Source: Saccharothrix sp. NRRL B-16348 (GTDB taxonomy: Bacteria; Actinomycetota; Actinomycetes; Mycobacteriales; Pseudonocardiaceae). From it: 64,000 bases of DNA. The stretch covers positions 7,826 through 71,825 of the forward strand of contig NZ_LGED01000209.1 in assembly GCF_001280085.1 (NCBI RefSeq). The letters run 5' to 3'. Each line of letters starts with the position of its first letter. Position 1 is the stretch's first letter. A model generated the notes under the pieces. That model was given only the letters and a program-made list of their open reading frames with translations. It was not told the DNA's origin and did no database searches. Positions 15,745-27,009 of the stretch are shown piece by piece. Both the position numbers and the translations under genes were made by a program.

Positions 15745-16248
15745 GTGGTCGGGGACAACGGGCGTGACGATTCGCTGACCGCGCGGATCGCCAGCCTCGA
15801 GGCCGAGATCGTGGGACTGCGCAGAGCGGTGCAGACGCGCACCGTGATCGGGCAGGCCACCGGCTTGATATCCGCGGTGCAGGGCTGCACGCCCCAGGAG
15901 GGGTTCCAGCTGCTCGTGCGGATGTCACAGCACCACAACGTGAAGCTGCACACGATCGCGCTGAAGCTGCTCGACCTCTCCACCGAGCTGGGGCCGCGGC
16001 AGGCCGTGCGCGCCGTCCACGTCTCCGCCGAGCCCGACGACGGTCCCGTCGCCGTCGCCGAGTGGCCCGGTGTGGAGGTGGTGAACGCGGCACGCGGCCT
16101 GGTCGCGGCCTACGACGCGGCCCGGCACTCCGGCGACGACCGGCCGGAGGTGCGAAGACAACTGGCCGACCAGGTCGAGTCGGCCGGGCGGCTGCTGGCC
16201 GAGAAGCTCACCGAGGTGGGTTGGCTCGCCCCGGATGCCGGGGTGTGA
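15745..16248 (+). CDS. ANTAR-domain protein
   Basis: 167 residues. Residues about 11-80 form the three-helix ANTAR region: coiled start LEAEIVGLRRAVQTR, then VIGQATGLISAVQGCTPQEGFQLLVRMS split over helices 2-3, and LHTIALKLLDL. ANTAR domains bind paired hairpins in nascent RNA and prevent termination. No PAS, GAF or receiver domain precedes it, but about 85 residues of unknown fold follow. The GTG at 15745 is chosen because GAGAGGAG lies eight bases upstream; 51 further upstream codons lack coding character. The 3-prime end overlaps convergent treZ by 41 bases. Confidence 0.8.
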   Translation: MVGDNGRDDSLTARIASLEAEIVGLRRAVQTRTVIGQATGLISAVQGCTPQEGFQLLVRMSQHHNVKLHTIALKLLDLSTELGPRQAVRAVHVSAEPDDGPVAVAEWPGVEVVNAARGLVAAYDAARHSGDDRPEVRRQLADQVESAGRLLAEKLTEVGWLAPDAGV

Positions 16249-17959
16249 CCGACGCGCGGTCGACGACGGCGAAGGAGTCGGCGGGCAGGTGCACCACCCG
16301 CCCGTCCACCTCCACCTTCGCCTCCGGCGACGCGAGCAGCACCTCGCCCGCCTCGACGTCGAGCCGCACCTCGGCGTCCGGTCCCAGGTTGCACAGCACC
16401 CGCAGCGAACCCCGGTGCAGCACGAGCACCCGGCCTTCTTCGCGCACCACGAACCGGTCCAGCCGCGGGTCCGCGAGTTCCGGGCGGGACCGGCGCAGCG
16501 CGATCAACGTCCGGTAGACGTCGAGCAGCTCCCGGTGGCCGGGCGACGACACCTCGTCCCAGCGCAGCGTCGACCGCCGCACGGTCTCCGGGTCGATCGG
16601 GTCGGGCACCTCCGACTCGCCCCAGCCGTGCCGGCCGAACTCGCGCCGCCGCCCCGTGCGCACCGCCTCGGCCAGCTCGGGGTCGGGGAACGACGCGAAG
16701 AACTGCCACGGCGTGCTCGCCGCCCACTCCTCGCCCATGAAGATCATCGGCGTGTACGGGGAGCACAGCACGATCGCCGCGCCCACCGCCTGCCGCCGCC
16801 ACGGCACGGTCGCCGACAGCCGGTCGCCGGTGGCGCGGTTGCCGACCTGGTCGTGGTTCTGCAGGTAGGCGAGGAACCGGTAGCCCGGCAGCCGGTCGCG
16901 GTCCACCGGGCGGCCGTGGTGCCTGCCCCGGAACGACGACCACGTGCCCGCGTGGAAGAACACCTCCCGCAGCGTCCGGCCCAACGCACCCTCGAAGTCC
17001 GGGTAGTAGCCGAACGTCTCCCCGCTCAACGCCACGTGCAGCGCGTGGTGCAGGTCGTCGGACCACTGGGCGTGCAGGCCGTGGCCGCCGCCTTCCCGCG
17101 CCGTCACCAGCCGGGCGTCGTTCAGGTCCGACTCGGCGATCAACGTCAACGGCCTGCGCACGGCGGCCGACAGCGCGTCCACCTCGACGGCCAGCTGTTC
17201 CAGCACGTGCAGCGCGCTGCGGTCCACGAGGGCGTGCACGGCGTCGAGCCGCAGCCCGTCCACGTGGAAGTCGCGCAGCCAGCCCACCGCGTTGTCGACC
17301 ACGTACCGGCGCACCTCGTCGGAGCCCTCGCCGTCGAGGTTCAGGCCCGGACCCCAGTCGTTGCTGCCCGCGAAGTACGGCCCGAACCGGTCGAGGTACG
17401 CGCCGGACGGCCCGAGGTGGTTGTAGACCACGTCCAGCAGCACGGCCAGCCCGCGCGCGTGGCAGGCGTCCACGAACCGCTTGAACCCGTCCGGGCCGCC
17501 GTACGGCTCGTGCACGGCGCCCCACAGCACGCCGTCGTAGCCCCAGCCCGCCGTGCCGTCGAACGAGTTCACCGGCATCACCTCGACGTGCGTGACGCCC
17601 AGCCCGACCAGGTGGTCCAGCCGCTCCACCGCCCCGTCGAACGTGCCGGCGGACGTGAACGTGCCGATGTGCAGCTCGTAGACCACCGCGCCGGGCAGCC
17701 CGCGCCCGGTCCACGCCTGGTCGGTCCACTGGAACGCCGAGTGGTCATACACCCGTGAAGCCGCGTGCACGCCGTTCGGCTGCCACCGCGACCGCGGGTC
17801 GGGCAGCACGTCGTCGGAGTCGTCCAGCAGGAACCCGTAGTCGAGACCGCCGACGTCCGCGTGCCACCACCCGCCGTCCCCCGCCGCCATCTCGTGGTCC
17901 CGACCGTCGACCCGAACCCGGACGCGCTCGTGCGACGGCGCCCACACCGAGAAAGTCAC
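16208..17959 (-). CDS. treZ: malto-oligosyltrehalose trehalohydrolase
   Basis: 583 residues, GH13. An N-terminal early-set beta domain starts MTFSVWAPSHERVRVRV, followed by the barrel with VELHIGTFTSAGTF near 93-106, GLRLDAVHAL with the nucleophile Asp near 236, and LIAESDLND with the acid Glu near 268. NHDQVGN is the conserved transition-state His/Asp motif. The enzyme releases trehalose from maltooligosyl-trehalose made by TreY. Its GTG overlaps the treY stop (GTGA). It is the last gene of the operon and its 3-prime end overlaps the ANTAR gene, so antisense interference at the end is possible. Confidence 0.95.
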   Translation of the reverse strand: MTFSVWAPSHERVRVRVDGRDHEMAAGDGGWWHADVGGLDYGFLLDDSDDVLPDPRSRWQPNGVHAASRVYDHSAFQWTDQAWTGRGLPGAVVYELHIGTFTSAGTFDGAVERLDHLVGLGVTHVEVMPVNSFDGTAGWGYDGVLWGAVHEPYGGPDGFKRFVDACHARGLAVLLDVVYNHLGPSGAYLDRFGPYFAGSNDWGPGLNLDGEGSDEVRRYVVDNAVGWLRDFHVDGLRLDAVHALVDRSALHVLEQLAVEVDALSAAVRRPLTLIAESDLNDARLVTAREGGGHGLHAQWSDDLHHALHVALSGETFGYYPDFEGALGRTLREVFFHAGTWSSFRGRHHGRPVDRDRLPGYRFLAYLQNHDQVGNRATGDRLSATVPWRRQAVGAAIVLCSPYTPMIFMGEEWAASTPWQFFASFPDPELAEAVRTGRRREFGRHGWGESEVPDPIDPETVRRSTLRWDEVSSPGHRELLDVYRTLIALRRSRPELADPRLDRFVVREEGRVLVLHRGSLRVLCNLGPDAEVRLDVEAGEVLLASPEAKVEVDGRVVHLPADSFAVVDRASVTPRHPGRANPPR

Positions 17960-20297
17960 TGATCTCCTCTAACCAGCAGAGCCACCGGGTAGCGGTCCAG
18001 CAGGGCCGCCAACAGCGGCGCGGCCGGACGGGAGGTGAGCACGTCGGTCCACTCCCCCGGCGGCAGCGGCAGCACCGCGTCGCCCCAGCCGCCCGCGTCC
18101 GCCAATCCCACCGGAAGCCGGGTCGCCACCGCGACCAGACCGGTCCGCTCGAACGCGACTACGTGCGGTGCGGTCCGCCCGGACGCCTCCAGCGGCCGGT
18201 AACCGCGGAACAGCTCGGGCCGGTCCCTGCGCAACCGCAGCGCGCGCTGCACCACGAGCAGCTTGGCCGCGCCCGAGTCGTCCACGTCCGGCAGCCAGCC
18301 GTCCTCGATCCGGTCCAGCAGCCGCCGCCGCACCTCGTAGTCCACCGGCCGCCGGTTGTCCGGGTCGACCAGCGACAGGTCCCACAGCTCGCTGCCCTGG
18401 TACACGTCCGGCACGCCCGGCGCGGTGAGCTGCACCAGCTTCTGGCCCAGCGCGTTGGACCAGCCCGCACCGACGATCCGCTCCACGAACGACGCCACCT
18501 CGGCCGCCACCGGACCGGACAGCACCTGCTCCGGCCACGCCGCCACGGCCGCCTCGAACGCCTCGTCGTGGTCGATCCACGTGGTGCGGACCTTCGACTC
18601 CTTGGCCGCCTTGTCCAGGTAGGCGCTCATCCGGTCGGCGGTGATCGGCCACGCGCCGACCAGCGACTGCCACGCCAGCATGTTCAGCGACGGCTCGTCG
18701 ATCGGGTGCGCGGCGGTCCACCGGCGCACCGACGCGGCGAACTCGCCGGGCAGCTCGGCCAGCACCGCGAGCCGTGCCCGCACGTCCTCCGACCGCTTGG
18801 TGTCGTGCGTCGACAACGCCGTCATCGCCGCGGGCGATCCCGCCTCGCGCAGCGCCGCGCGCGCGTGGAACTCGGCGGGCGGCACCCCGAACCGGTCCGG
18901 CGCGCCGCCGACCTCGTTGAGCGCCACGAACCGCGTGCACCGGTAGAACGCGGTGTCCTCGGTGCCCTTGGCGACGACCATGCCGGACGTCTGCTGGACA
19001 CGGGTGGCCAGTTCGCCGTGCGGTTCGGCCCGCACCTGCCGGTCCAGCGCCTGCGCCGCCGGCGACGTCGCCGCGCTCACCGCCGCCGTCCACGCGTCGA
19101 GCCCTTCGGGCAGGTAGGAGCGGTAGACGGGGAAGTTGACCATGACCTCGGCGACCGCCCGTTCGGCCTCGGCGCGGTCCACGTCACGCACCAGGGCCGC
19201 GATCCGCCGCACCTCGGCGCGCAGGATCGTCCCGGCCACCAGCTCACGGCACTCGCGCTCGACAGCGGCGAAGTCCGTCGGCACGCCGAACTCGTCGGCC
19301 AGCGCGGTGAACGCCGCCTCGCCCGCCGGGTCGACGAACAGCCCGCACACCTCGCGCAACGCGTCGTAGCCGGTGGTGCCGTCGACCGACCAGCTCGCGG
19401 GCAGCCGCTCGTCCGCGCCGAGGATCTTCTCCACCACCAGCCACACGCCGGCGCGCTCCTTGAGCCGCCGCACGTACCCGCCGGGGTCGGCCAGGCCGTC
19501 GGGGTGGTCGACCCGGAGCCCGGTCACCTCGCCCGCCGCGACCCAGCGCAGCACCTCGCCGTGGGTCGCGTCGAACACCTCGGGGTCCTCGACCCGCACC
19601 GCGGCCAGCGTGGTGATGTCGAAGAACCGCCGGTAGTTCAGCTCGGTGTTGCCGCGCCGCCAGAACACCAGCCGGTAGTGCTCGTGCTCCTCCTCGGACT
19701 CCTCGTCGCCCGCGAACGGCAGCAGCAGCGGCCCGGAGTCCCAGTCGACGTCGAAGAACTTCGCGTGCGGCGACGCCCGACCGTGCCGCAGGACGTCCCA
19801 CCACCAGGGGTTGACGTCGTCGTGGCCGACCGCCATGTGGTTGGGCACGATGTCGAGCACGAACCCGAGCCCGGCCCGCTTGAGCGCCTTGTGCAGCGCC
19901 ACGCGCCCCGCCTCGCCGCCCAGCTCCTCGCGGGCCCGGGTCGGGTCGACCACGTCGTAGCCGTGCGTGGAGCCGGGCACGGCCTCCAGCACGGGTGAGG
20001 CGTACAGCGCGCCGACACCCAACGCGTCCAGGTAGTCGACCACGGCCTCGGCGTCGGCGAAGGTGAAGTCGGGCGTGAACTGGACCCGGTAGGTCGACGC
20101 GGGCGCCGCCCCGACCCCGTCGCCGCCGCCGGCCCCATCGCCACCGGCCGCGCCACCGCCGGCCGCACTGCCGCCAACCGCGCCACCACCGACCGGATCG
20201 CTTCGCAGGGGTCCCCCCTGGGGGTCCCCTGTCTCGATTTTACCGGCGGGGTCCGACAATTCCGGGGTCGAGCCGTCAGCCGACCCGGGCGCGGCGG

Positions 20298-20301
<4 letters not shown>
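17956..20301 (-). CDS. treY: malto-oligosyltrehalose synthase
   Basis: 781 residues, GH13. The catalytic part begins at STYRVQFTPDFTFADAEA near residue 68, with VLDIVPNHMAV, GLRVDHPDGLADP (nucleophile Asp) and LVVEKILGADERLP (acid Glu) in order. It converts the reducing end of maltodextrin to a trehalosyl unit. The first 67 residues are an unusual Gly/Ala-rich extension, partly encoded by a palindromic insert at 20206-20231; normal family members start almost directly at the barrel. The GTG start overlaps the treX stop (GTGA) and the stop overlaps the treZ start, so the three enzymes are translationally coupled. A later start cannot be excluded. Confidence 0.94.
20206..20231. repeat. palindromic element inside treY 5-prime region
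   Basis: cagggg-t-ccccc-ct-ggggg-t-cccctg forms an 11-bp hairpin with one T/T mismatch, next to an AT-rich run (tctcgatttta) foreign to the surrounding GC-rich code. It lies in frame in the extra N-terminal extension of TreY. It looks like a REP-type insertion tolerated as coding sequence. Confidence 0.65.
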
Positions 20302-22421
<2,120 letters not shown>

Positions 22422-22470
22422 AGGGTTTCCTCCGGACGAACTGGGACGAACCGACCCCTACCGTTCTAGG

Positions 22471-22809
22471 TCACGTCCGGCCGGCGTGCGACCTGACGAG
22501 CTGCCCGCGTGCCGCGACGAGGAGGAGCCTCGCTTCCTGCAGCTCGCAGTAGCGCAGGTGCTCGCAGGCGGCCTTGGCGCAGGCCACCGCCTCCGCCAGC
22601 GCGGGGTCCGAACCGGCGTCGGTGCGCCGCAGGGCGTCCCTCAGGGACTCCTCGGCCTGCTGGACCCCGGCGAGCGGATCGGCCAGGTTCGACGGCCGGA
22701 CGTCCACCAGGACCTTCTCGACGGCCGTCTCCAGGGGGCCCGCCGGGCTGCTCTGGGGAACCATCTGCTCCGGCACCAGCCCGGTGCGGGACATCAAGTC
22801 GGTGTTCAC
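22471..22809 (-). CDS. hypothetical helical protein in trehalose operon
   Basis: 112 residues, predicted almost wholly helical after a Pro-rich start (VPEQMVPQSSPAGP). The stretch AEAVACAKAACEHLRYCELQ carries three cysteines, and ARLLLVAARGQL follows. No membrane segment, signal or recognised domain. GGAGGTGG lies eight bases before the GTG. It sits between malQ and treX, 49 bases from treX and 88 from malQ, so it is probably co-expressed; an accessory role in maltodextrin/trehalose metabolism is inference only. Confidence 0.75.
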   Translation of the reverse strand: MNTDLMSRTGLVPEQMVPQSSPAGPLETAVEKVLVDVRPSNLADPLAGVQQAEESLRDALRRTDAGSDPALAEAVACAKAACEHLRYCELQEARLLLVAARGQLVRSHAGRT

Positions 22810-22897
22810 GGGTGACTGCCACCTCCAACCATGGCGCGGGTGACTGGCTGACGATACTCCGCGGCGGGGCCGCGCGCTGTGACGTGCACGTTTCGCT

Positions 22898-24790
22898 TCA
22901 TCGCGCACCGGGCCCGTCCACCGCGGACGGACGACCGCCGGCCAGCGCTGCCGCCACCCGCCGCACGCCCGGGTCGTCGAACAGGTCGGCGAGCGCGACG
23001 GGCAGCGGGATGCGCCAGTTCGGGTACTGGTCGGTGGTGCCGGGCAGGTTGGGCTGGCGTGTCTCACCCAGCGCGTCCTGCGGCGATGTCAGCACGAGCA
23101 CGGAACGGACCTTCGCGAGCAAGGCGTGGAACGCGGTAACCAAGTCATCGGCAGGCAGGCCTTCCTGCTTGAGGAGTTCGAGCAACTCGGCGCGCTCTCG
23201 CTCGGCTGCCTGATATTCCCCGTCCACGGGCCCGTCAAACTGACCCAGGTCGGCTCGCACCCGAACGTGTTCGGCGGCGAGGAAGCCGGCCACGGTCGGT
23301 AGGTCGTGGGTGGAGATGCTCGCCATCGCCGACGCGGTCCACTTCTCCGGCGGGATCAGCGGGTGGTCCGGCAGGTCGTACTCGCGCTGGAACCACAGCA
23401 CGGCCGAGCTGAGGATCCCGTGCTCGTGCAACGCCTCGGTGACCTTCGGCTCGATCGTGCCCAGGTCCTCGCCCACGACCACGGCGCCCGCCCGGTGCGC
23501 CTCCAGCGTCAGCACGGCCAGCATCGCGTCCGGGTCGTAGTGGACGTACGTGCCGCGCTTGGGCGGCTCGCCCGGCGGGATCCACCACAGCCGCCACAGG
23601 CCCGCGACGTGGTCGATGCGGATGCCGTCCGCGTGCCGCAGCACGCTGCGCACCACGGCCCGGAACGGCTCGTAGCCCTGCTCGGCGAGCCGGTCGGGCC
23701 GCCACGGCGGCAGGCCCCAGTCCTGGCCGAGGCGGCTGAACGCGTCCGGCGGCGCGCCGACCGTGACGTCCGCGGCGAACGCGTCCCGCACCGCCCACGT
23801 GTCCGCGCCGCCGGGGTGCACGCCGACCGGCAGGTCGTGCACGACGCCGACCGGCATGCCCGCGTCGTGGGCGGCCCGGCGCGCGGCGGCCAACTGCTGC
23901 TCGCACAGCTCCTGCAGCCACGCGTGGAACGCCACCCGCCCGGGGTCGGCGGTGGCCGTCGCCGGGTCCCGCTGCTCGGCGGGCCACTCGCGCCAGTCCG
24001 GGCCGTGCGCCTCGGCCAGCGCGCAGAACCGGGCGAAGTCCAGCAGGTCGCCCTCGGGCGCGCGGTGCTCCTCGTGCCGCCAGAGCAGTTCGAGCGCCTT
24101 CGCCTTGGCCGTCCACACGGCGTCGTAGTCGATCAGCTCGGTGTCGTTGGGCGGGCGCAGCGCGTCGATCTCCGCACGTGTGGCCGCGTCGGCGTCCCGG
24201 TAGGCCGGGATGTCGGAGATCCGCAGGTAGAGCGGGTTGGCGAAGCGTCGGCTCGACGGCGAGTACGGCGAGCGCTCCACCGGCAGGGTCGGGCTGATCG
24301 CCTGCACCGGGTTGACCAGCAGCACGCCCGCGCCGAGCTCCGCCGCGCTGCGCCGGGCCAGGGTCGCCAGGTCGGCGTAGTCGCCCATGCCCCACGACTC
24401 GGCCGAGCGCATCGCGTAGAGCTGGAGCATCCAACCCCACGACCGGGGCACGGGCGGGAGCTTGCGCGGCGCGACGATCACGGTCCGTCGGCCGAGCCGG
24501 TGGTAGCCGAGCGGCAGCGCGGCGGGCAGCCCGACCCGGCCGCCGTCCTCCAGCTCGACCGTCCCGTCCTCGTCCAGCACGTCGCCCTCGCGGAGGACGA
24601 CCGTGCTCGGGGGCGGTTTCGGCGCGGCGAGGGCGCGGCGCACCTCCTCCGGCGTCGAGGCGTCCACGTCCAGCTGCGCGAGCACCGCGACGACCACGTC
24701 CGGGTCGACGTCGGCCCGGCGTTGACCGGCGTCCTCGTAGTGGGTGGCCACGCCGTGGGCCTCGGCCAGTGCCGCGAGCTCGTCGTCCAC
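22898..24790 (-). CDS. malQ: 4-alpha-glucanotransferase (GH77)
   Basis: About 630 residues. GH77 signatures: GMGDYADLATLARR near 165, GIRIDHVAGLWRLWW with the nucleophile Asp, VVGEDLGTIEP with the acid Glu, and STHDLPTVAGF. It transfers maltosyl or longer units between chains, supplying or trimming dextrins for the TreX-TreY-TreZ route. I chose the GTG giving VDDELAALAEAHGV, as in relatives; a GTG at 24847 would add 19 residues. It follows the LacI regulator on the same strand, 128 bases away, with an inverted repeat in between. Confidence 0.94.
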   Translation of the reverse strand: MDDELAALAEAHGVATHYEDAGQRRADVDPDVVVAVLAQLDVDASTPEEVRRALAAPKPPPSTVVLREGDVLDEDGTVELEDGGRVGLPAALPLGYHRLGRRTVIVAPRKLPPVPRSWGWMLQLYAMRSAESWGMGDYADLATLARRSAAELGAGVLLVNPVQAISPTLPVERSPYSPSSRRFANPLYLRISDIPAYRDADAATRAEIDALRPPNDTELIDYDAVWTAKAKALELLWRHEEHRAPEGDLLDFARFCALAEAHGPDWREWPAEQRDPATATADPGRVAFHAWLQELCEQQLAAARRAAHDAGMPVGVVHDLPVGVHPGGADTWAVRDAFAADVTVGAPPDAFSRLGQDWGLPPWRPDRLAEQGYEPFRAVVRSVLRHADGIRIDHVAGLWRLWWIPPGEPPKRGTYVHYDPDAMLAVLTLEAHRAGAVVVGEDLGTIEPKVTEALHEHGILSSAVLWFQREYDLPDHPLIPPEKWTASAMASISTHDLPTVAGFLAAEHVRVRADLGQFDGPVDGEYQAAERERAELLELLKQEGLPADDLVTAFHALLAKVRSVLVLTSPQDALGETRQPNLPGTTDQYPNWRIPLPVALADLFDDPGVRRVAAALAGGRPSAVDGPGAR

Positions 24791-24872
24791 GTCGGACAGC
24801 TTCGCCTTCCCCGTCGGTGTGAATCCAGGGCGGTGACAGGTGGTCACCCAAAGGTTGCAGGAAGTTGCCCGT

Positions 24873-24883
24873 GGTTAATAACC
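24873..24883. promoter_or_regulatory. possible LacI-family operator
   Basis: ggtta-a-taacc is a perfect 11-base inverted repeat in the short lacI-malQ gap, in an AT-rich patch. Position suits a regulator site for malQ, but the sequence does not match a known operator and short palindromes arise by chance. Confidence 0.3.
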
Positions 24884-24918
24884 CAGCCGAGTGACGTCCA
24901 AACCTGCGTCCGGGGCGT

Positions 24919-25851
24919 TCAGCGCTCGCGCGCCGGCCCGGTGGACTCGCGGACCACGAGCTGCACCGACGGCGGCTCGGTCTCGTCGTCCTCGCCGCGC
25001 AGCCTGGCCAGCAGCACCTCCACGGCGTGCTCGCCGCGTTCGCGCCACGCGCCCTCCACCGCGGTCATGCCGACGGCGCGCGCCAGGTCCGTGCCCTCCA
25101 GGCTGACGATCGACACGTCGCCGGGCACGTCGCGCCCGTCGCGGCGCAGCCGCAGGAACACGCCCAGCGCCACCTCGCCGCTCGTGCTGATCACCGCGGT
25201 CGGCAGGCGTTCGCCGTCCAGCAGCGCGTCCACCACCTGCTCGCCGCCCGCCACCGTCGAGGACGACCACAGCGTCCACTCGGGACGGACCGGCAGTCCC
25301 CGCGCGACCAGCACCTCGTCGTAGGACTCGTCGATGTCGCCGGCCAGGACCAGCGCGACGTCCCGGTGGCCCGACCCGGTGAGGTGGCCGACGGCCAGCC
25401 GCAGCGCCTCGCGCAGGTCGTCGTCCCACACCGCGACCACGGGCACGTCCAGGCCCGCCAGGGCGGCGTCCTCGGCGTCGGTGAGGTTGACCGCCAGCGC
25501 CAGCACGCCGTCGACCCGCCGGGCCAGCGGCAGCTCCTCGAAGAACCGCTTGCGCGCGTCGGCGTCGCGCAGCACGTAGAGCAGCACGTCGTACCCGGCC
25601 TGCCGCAACGCGCCCTCCGCGCCCGCGAGCAGGTCGCCACGGCCGACGTCCGCGGTGAGCACCGCGATGGCGTACCGGCGCCCGCCCGCGAGGCTCGACG
25701 CGTCCCGCGCGATCGCGTACCGCATGCGCTTGGCGACCTCGGTCACGTACCGGCGGGTCGCGTCGGACACGCCGGGCTCGCCGCGCAGCGCCCGCGACAC
25801 CGTCGCCGCGGACACCCCGGCGGCCCGCGCCACGTCGGACATGCTCGTCAA
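24919..25851 (-). CDS. LacI-family transcriptional regulator
   Basis: 310 residues. The HTH MSDVARAAGVSAATVSRALRG (about 4-24) with hinge helix region is followed by the periplasmic-binding-like core (YAIAVLTADVGRGD, then VDGVLALAVN). The C-terminal domain lacks a long tail. It should repress or activate in response to a sugar. Being directly upstream of malQ-treXYZ on the same strand, it is the obvious candidate regulator of maltodextrin and trehalose genes. The TTG start is preferred because GGGAGGTG lies five bases upstream; the ATG three codons later is the alternative. Confidence 0.92.
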   Translation of the reverse strand: MTSMSDVARAAGVSAATVSRALRGEPGVSDATRRYVTEVAKRMRYAIARDASSLAGGRRYAIAVLTADVGRGDLLAGAEGALRQAGYDVLLYVLRDADARKRFFEELPLARRVDGVLALAVNLTDAEDAALAGLDVPVVAVWDDDLREALRLAVGHLTGSGHRDVALVLAGDIDESYDEVLVARGLPVRPEWTLWSSSTVAGGEQVVDALLDGERLPTAVISTSGEVALGVFLRLRRDGRDVPGDVSIVSLEGTDLARAVGMTAVEGAWRERGEHAVEVLLARLRGEDDETEPPSVQLVVRESTGPARER

Positions 25852-25951
25852 CTCACACCTCCCGGCCTGGTACGAGATTAGCGAGAACCGTACGGTTGCC
25901 TCGTCGCGAGCACCCTGCGAGACGTGATCGACACCCTGCGGAAGGACTGCC

Positions 25952-26416
25952 ATGAAGCCCGGCGACCAGGCACCCGACTTCACCCTGACCGACCAGGACG
26001 GCACGTCGCGCACGCTGTCCGACCTGCTCTCCGACGGTCCCGTGGTGCTGTTCTTCTACCCCGCCGCGATGACCGCCGGGTGCACCGCGGAGAGCTGTCA
26101 CTTCCGCGACCTGGCGACCGAGTTCGCCGAGGTGGGGGCGCAGCGGGTGGGCATCAGCCCGGACTCGGTGCAGCGCCAGAACCAGTTCGCCACCTTGAAC
26201 GACTTCGACTACCCGCTGCTGTCCGACGGCGACGGCGCGGTGGCCGCGGAGTTCGGCGTGAAGCGCCGGTTCGGGCCGCTGCCCGTGAAGCGGCACACGT
26301 TCGTCATCGACACCGACCGCACCGTGATCGAAGTCATCAAATCCGAGTTCGCCATGAACGCGCACGCCGACAAGGCCCTGACCGCGCTGCGCGAACGGGC
26401 CAAGCGCGGGAGCTGA
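25952..26416 (+). CDS. bcp: peroxiredoxin (BCP/AhpC-TSA type)
   Basis: 154 residues with thioredoxin-like fold. KPGDQAPDFTLTDQDG starts the chain; the peroxidatic Cys 44 is in TAGCTAESC, and Cys 49 five residues later is the usual BCP resolving cysteine. The Thr and Arg of the active site are also present (TAGCT and VKRHTF). It reduces peroxides using thiols in the cytosol. The gene is divergent from lacI, 100 bp apart, and convergent with the TetR gene, six bases from its stop. Confidence 0.93.
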   Translation: MKPGDQAPDFTLTDQDGTSRTLSDLLSDGPVVLFFYPAAMTAGCTAESCHFRDLATEFAEVGAQRVGISPDSVQRQNQFATLNDFDYPLLSDGDGAVAAEFGVKRRFGPLPVKRHTFVIDTDRTVIEVIKSEFAMNAHADKALTALRERAKRGS

Positions 26417-26422
26417 CCGCCG

Positions 26423-27007
26423 CTACGAGGGCCGCAGCCCGGCGAGGACGAAGTCGGCGATCTCACCGCCCAGCTGGGTCGGCGACTTGGGCCCGTCCGG
26501 CCGGTACCAGGTCGGCAGCTGGTTGACCACGCCCAACGCGATCAGGACCACCGTGTCGGCGGGCACGGCCGAGCTGAACCCGCCGTCGCGCTGCGCCTGC
26601 TCGACCACCGACCGGAACGTCTCGTGGTACCGCCGCCGCTCGGACCGGAACGCCGCCATCCGGTCCGCGTCGAGCCGGTGCATCTCGCGCACGAACACCG
26701 CGGTCTCGTCCACGCTCTCCGCGGTCGTCTCGACCAGGCTGACCACGATCCGCCGCACCGTGGTGGCCGCGTCGAGCCGGGCCGCCACGATCCCGTCGAG
26801 GTCGGCCATCTGCCGCCCGATCAGCGCGCGGTAGATCTCGAACAGCAGGTCGTCCTTGGACCCGAAGTAGTGGTAGAGCGCGCCCTTGGTGACCGAGGCG
26901 GCCTCGACGACCTCCTGCACGGTCGTCGCGTCGAACCCCTTGGCGGCGAACAACCGCACGGCCGCGCCCACGATCCGCTCGGGCGTCGCCCCGGTCCGCC
27001 GCGCCAC
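26423..27007 (-). CDS. TetR-family regulator
   Basis: 194 residues. The HTH region TPERIVGAAVRLFAAKGFDATTVQEVVEAASVTKGALYHYFGSKDDL (about 7-53, in parts) is classical. The C-terminal ligand domain ends VLAGLRPS. The GTG start is two bases downstream of the preceding oxidoreductase stop, so the pair is an operon, likely autoregulated through the palindrome at 28003-28018. The ligand is unknown. Confidence 0.92.
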   Translation of the reverse strand: MARRTGATPERIVGAAVRLFAAKGFDATTVQEVVEAASVTKGALYHYFGSKDDLLFEIYRALIGRQMADLDGIVAARLDAATTVRRIVVSLVETTAESVDETAVFVREMHRLDADRMAAFRSERRRYHETFRSVVEQAQRDGGFSSAVPADTVVLIALGVVNQLPTWYRPDGPKSPTQLGGEIADFVLAGLRPS

Positions 27008-27009
27008 GG

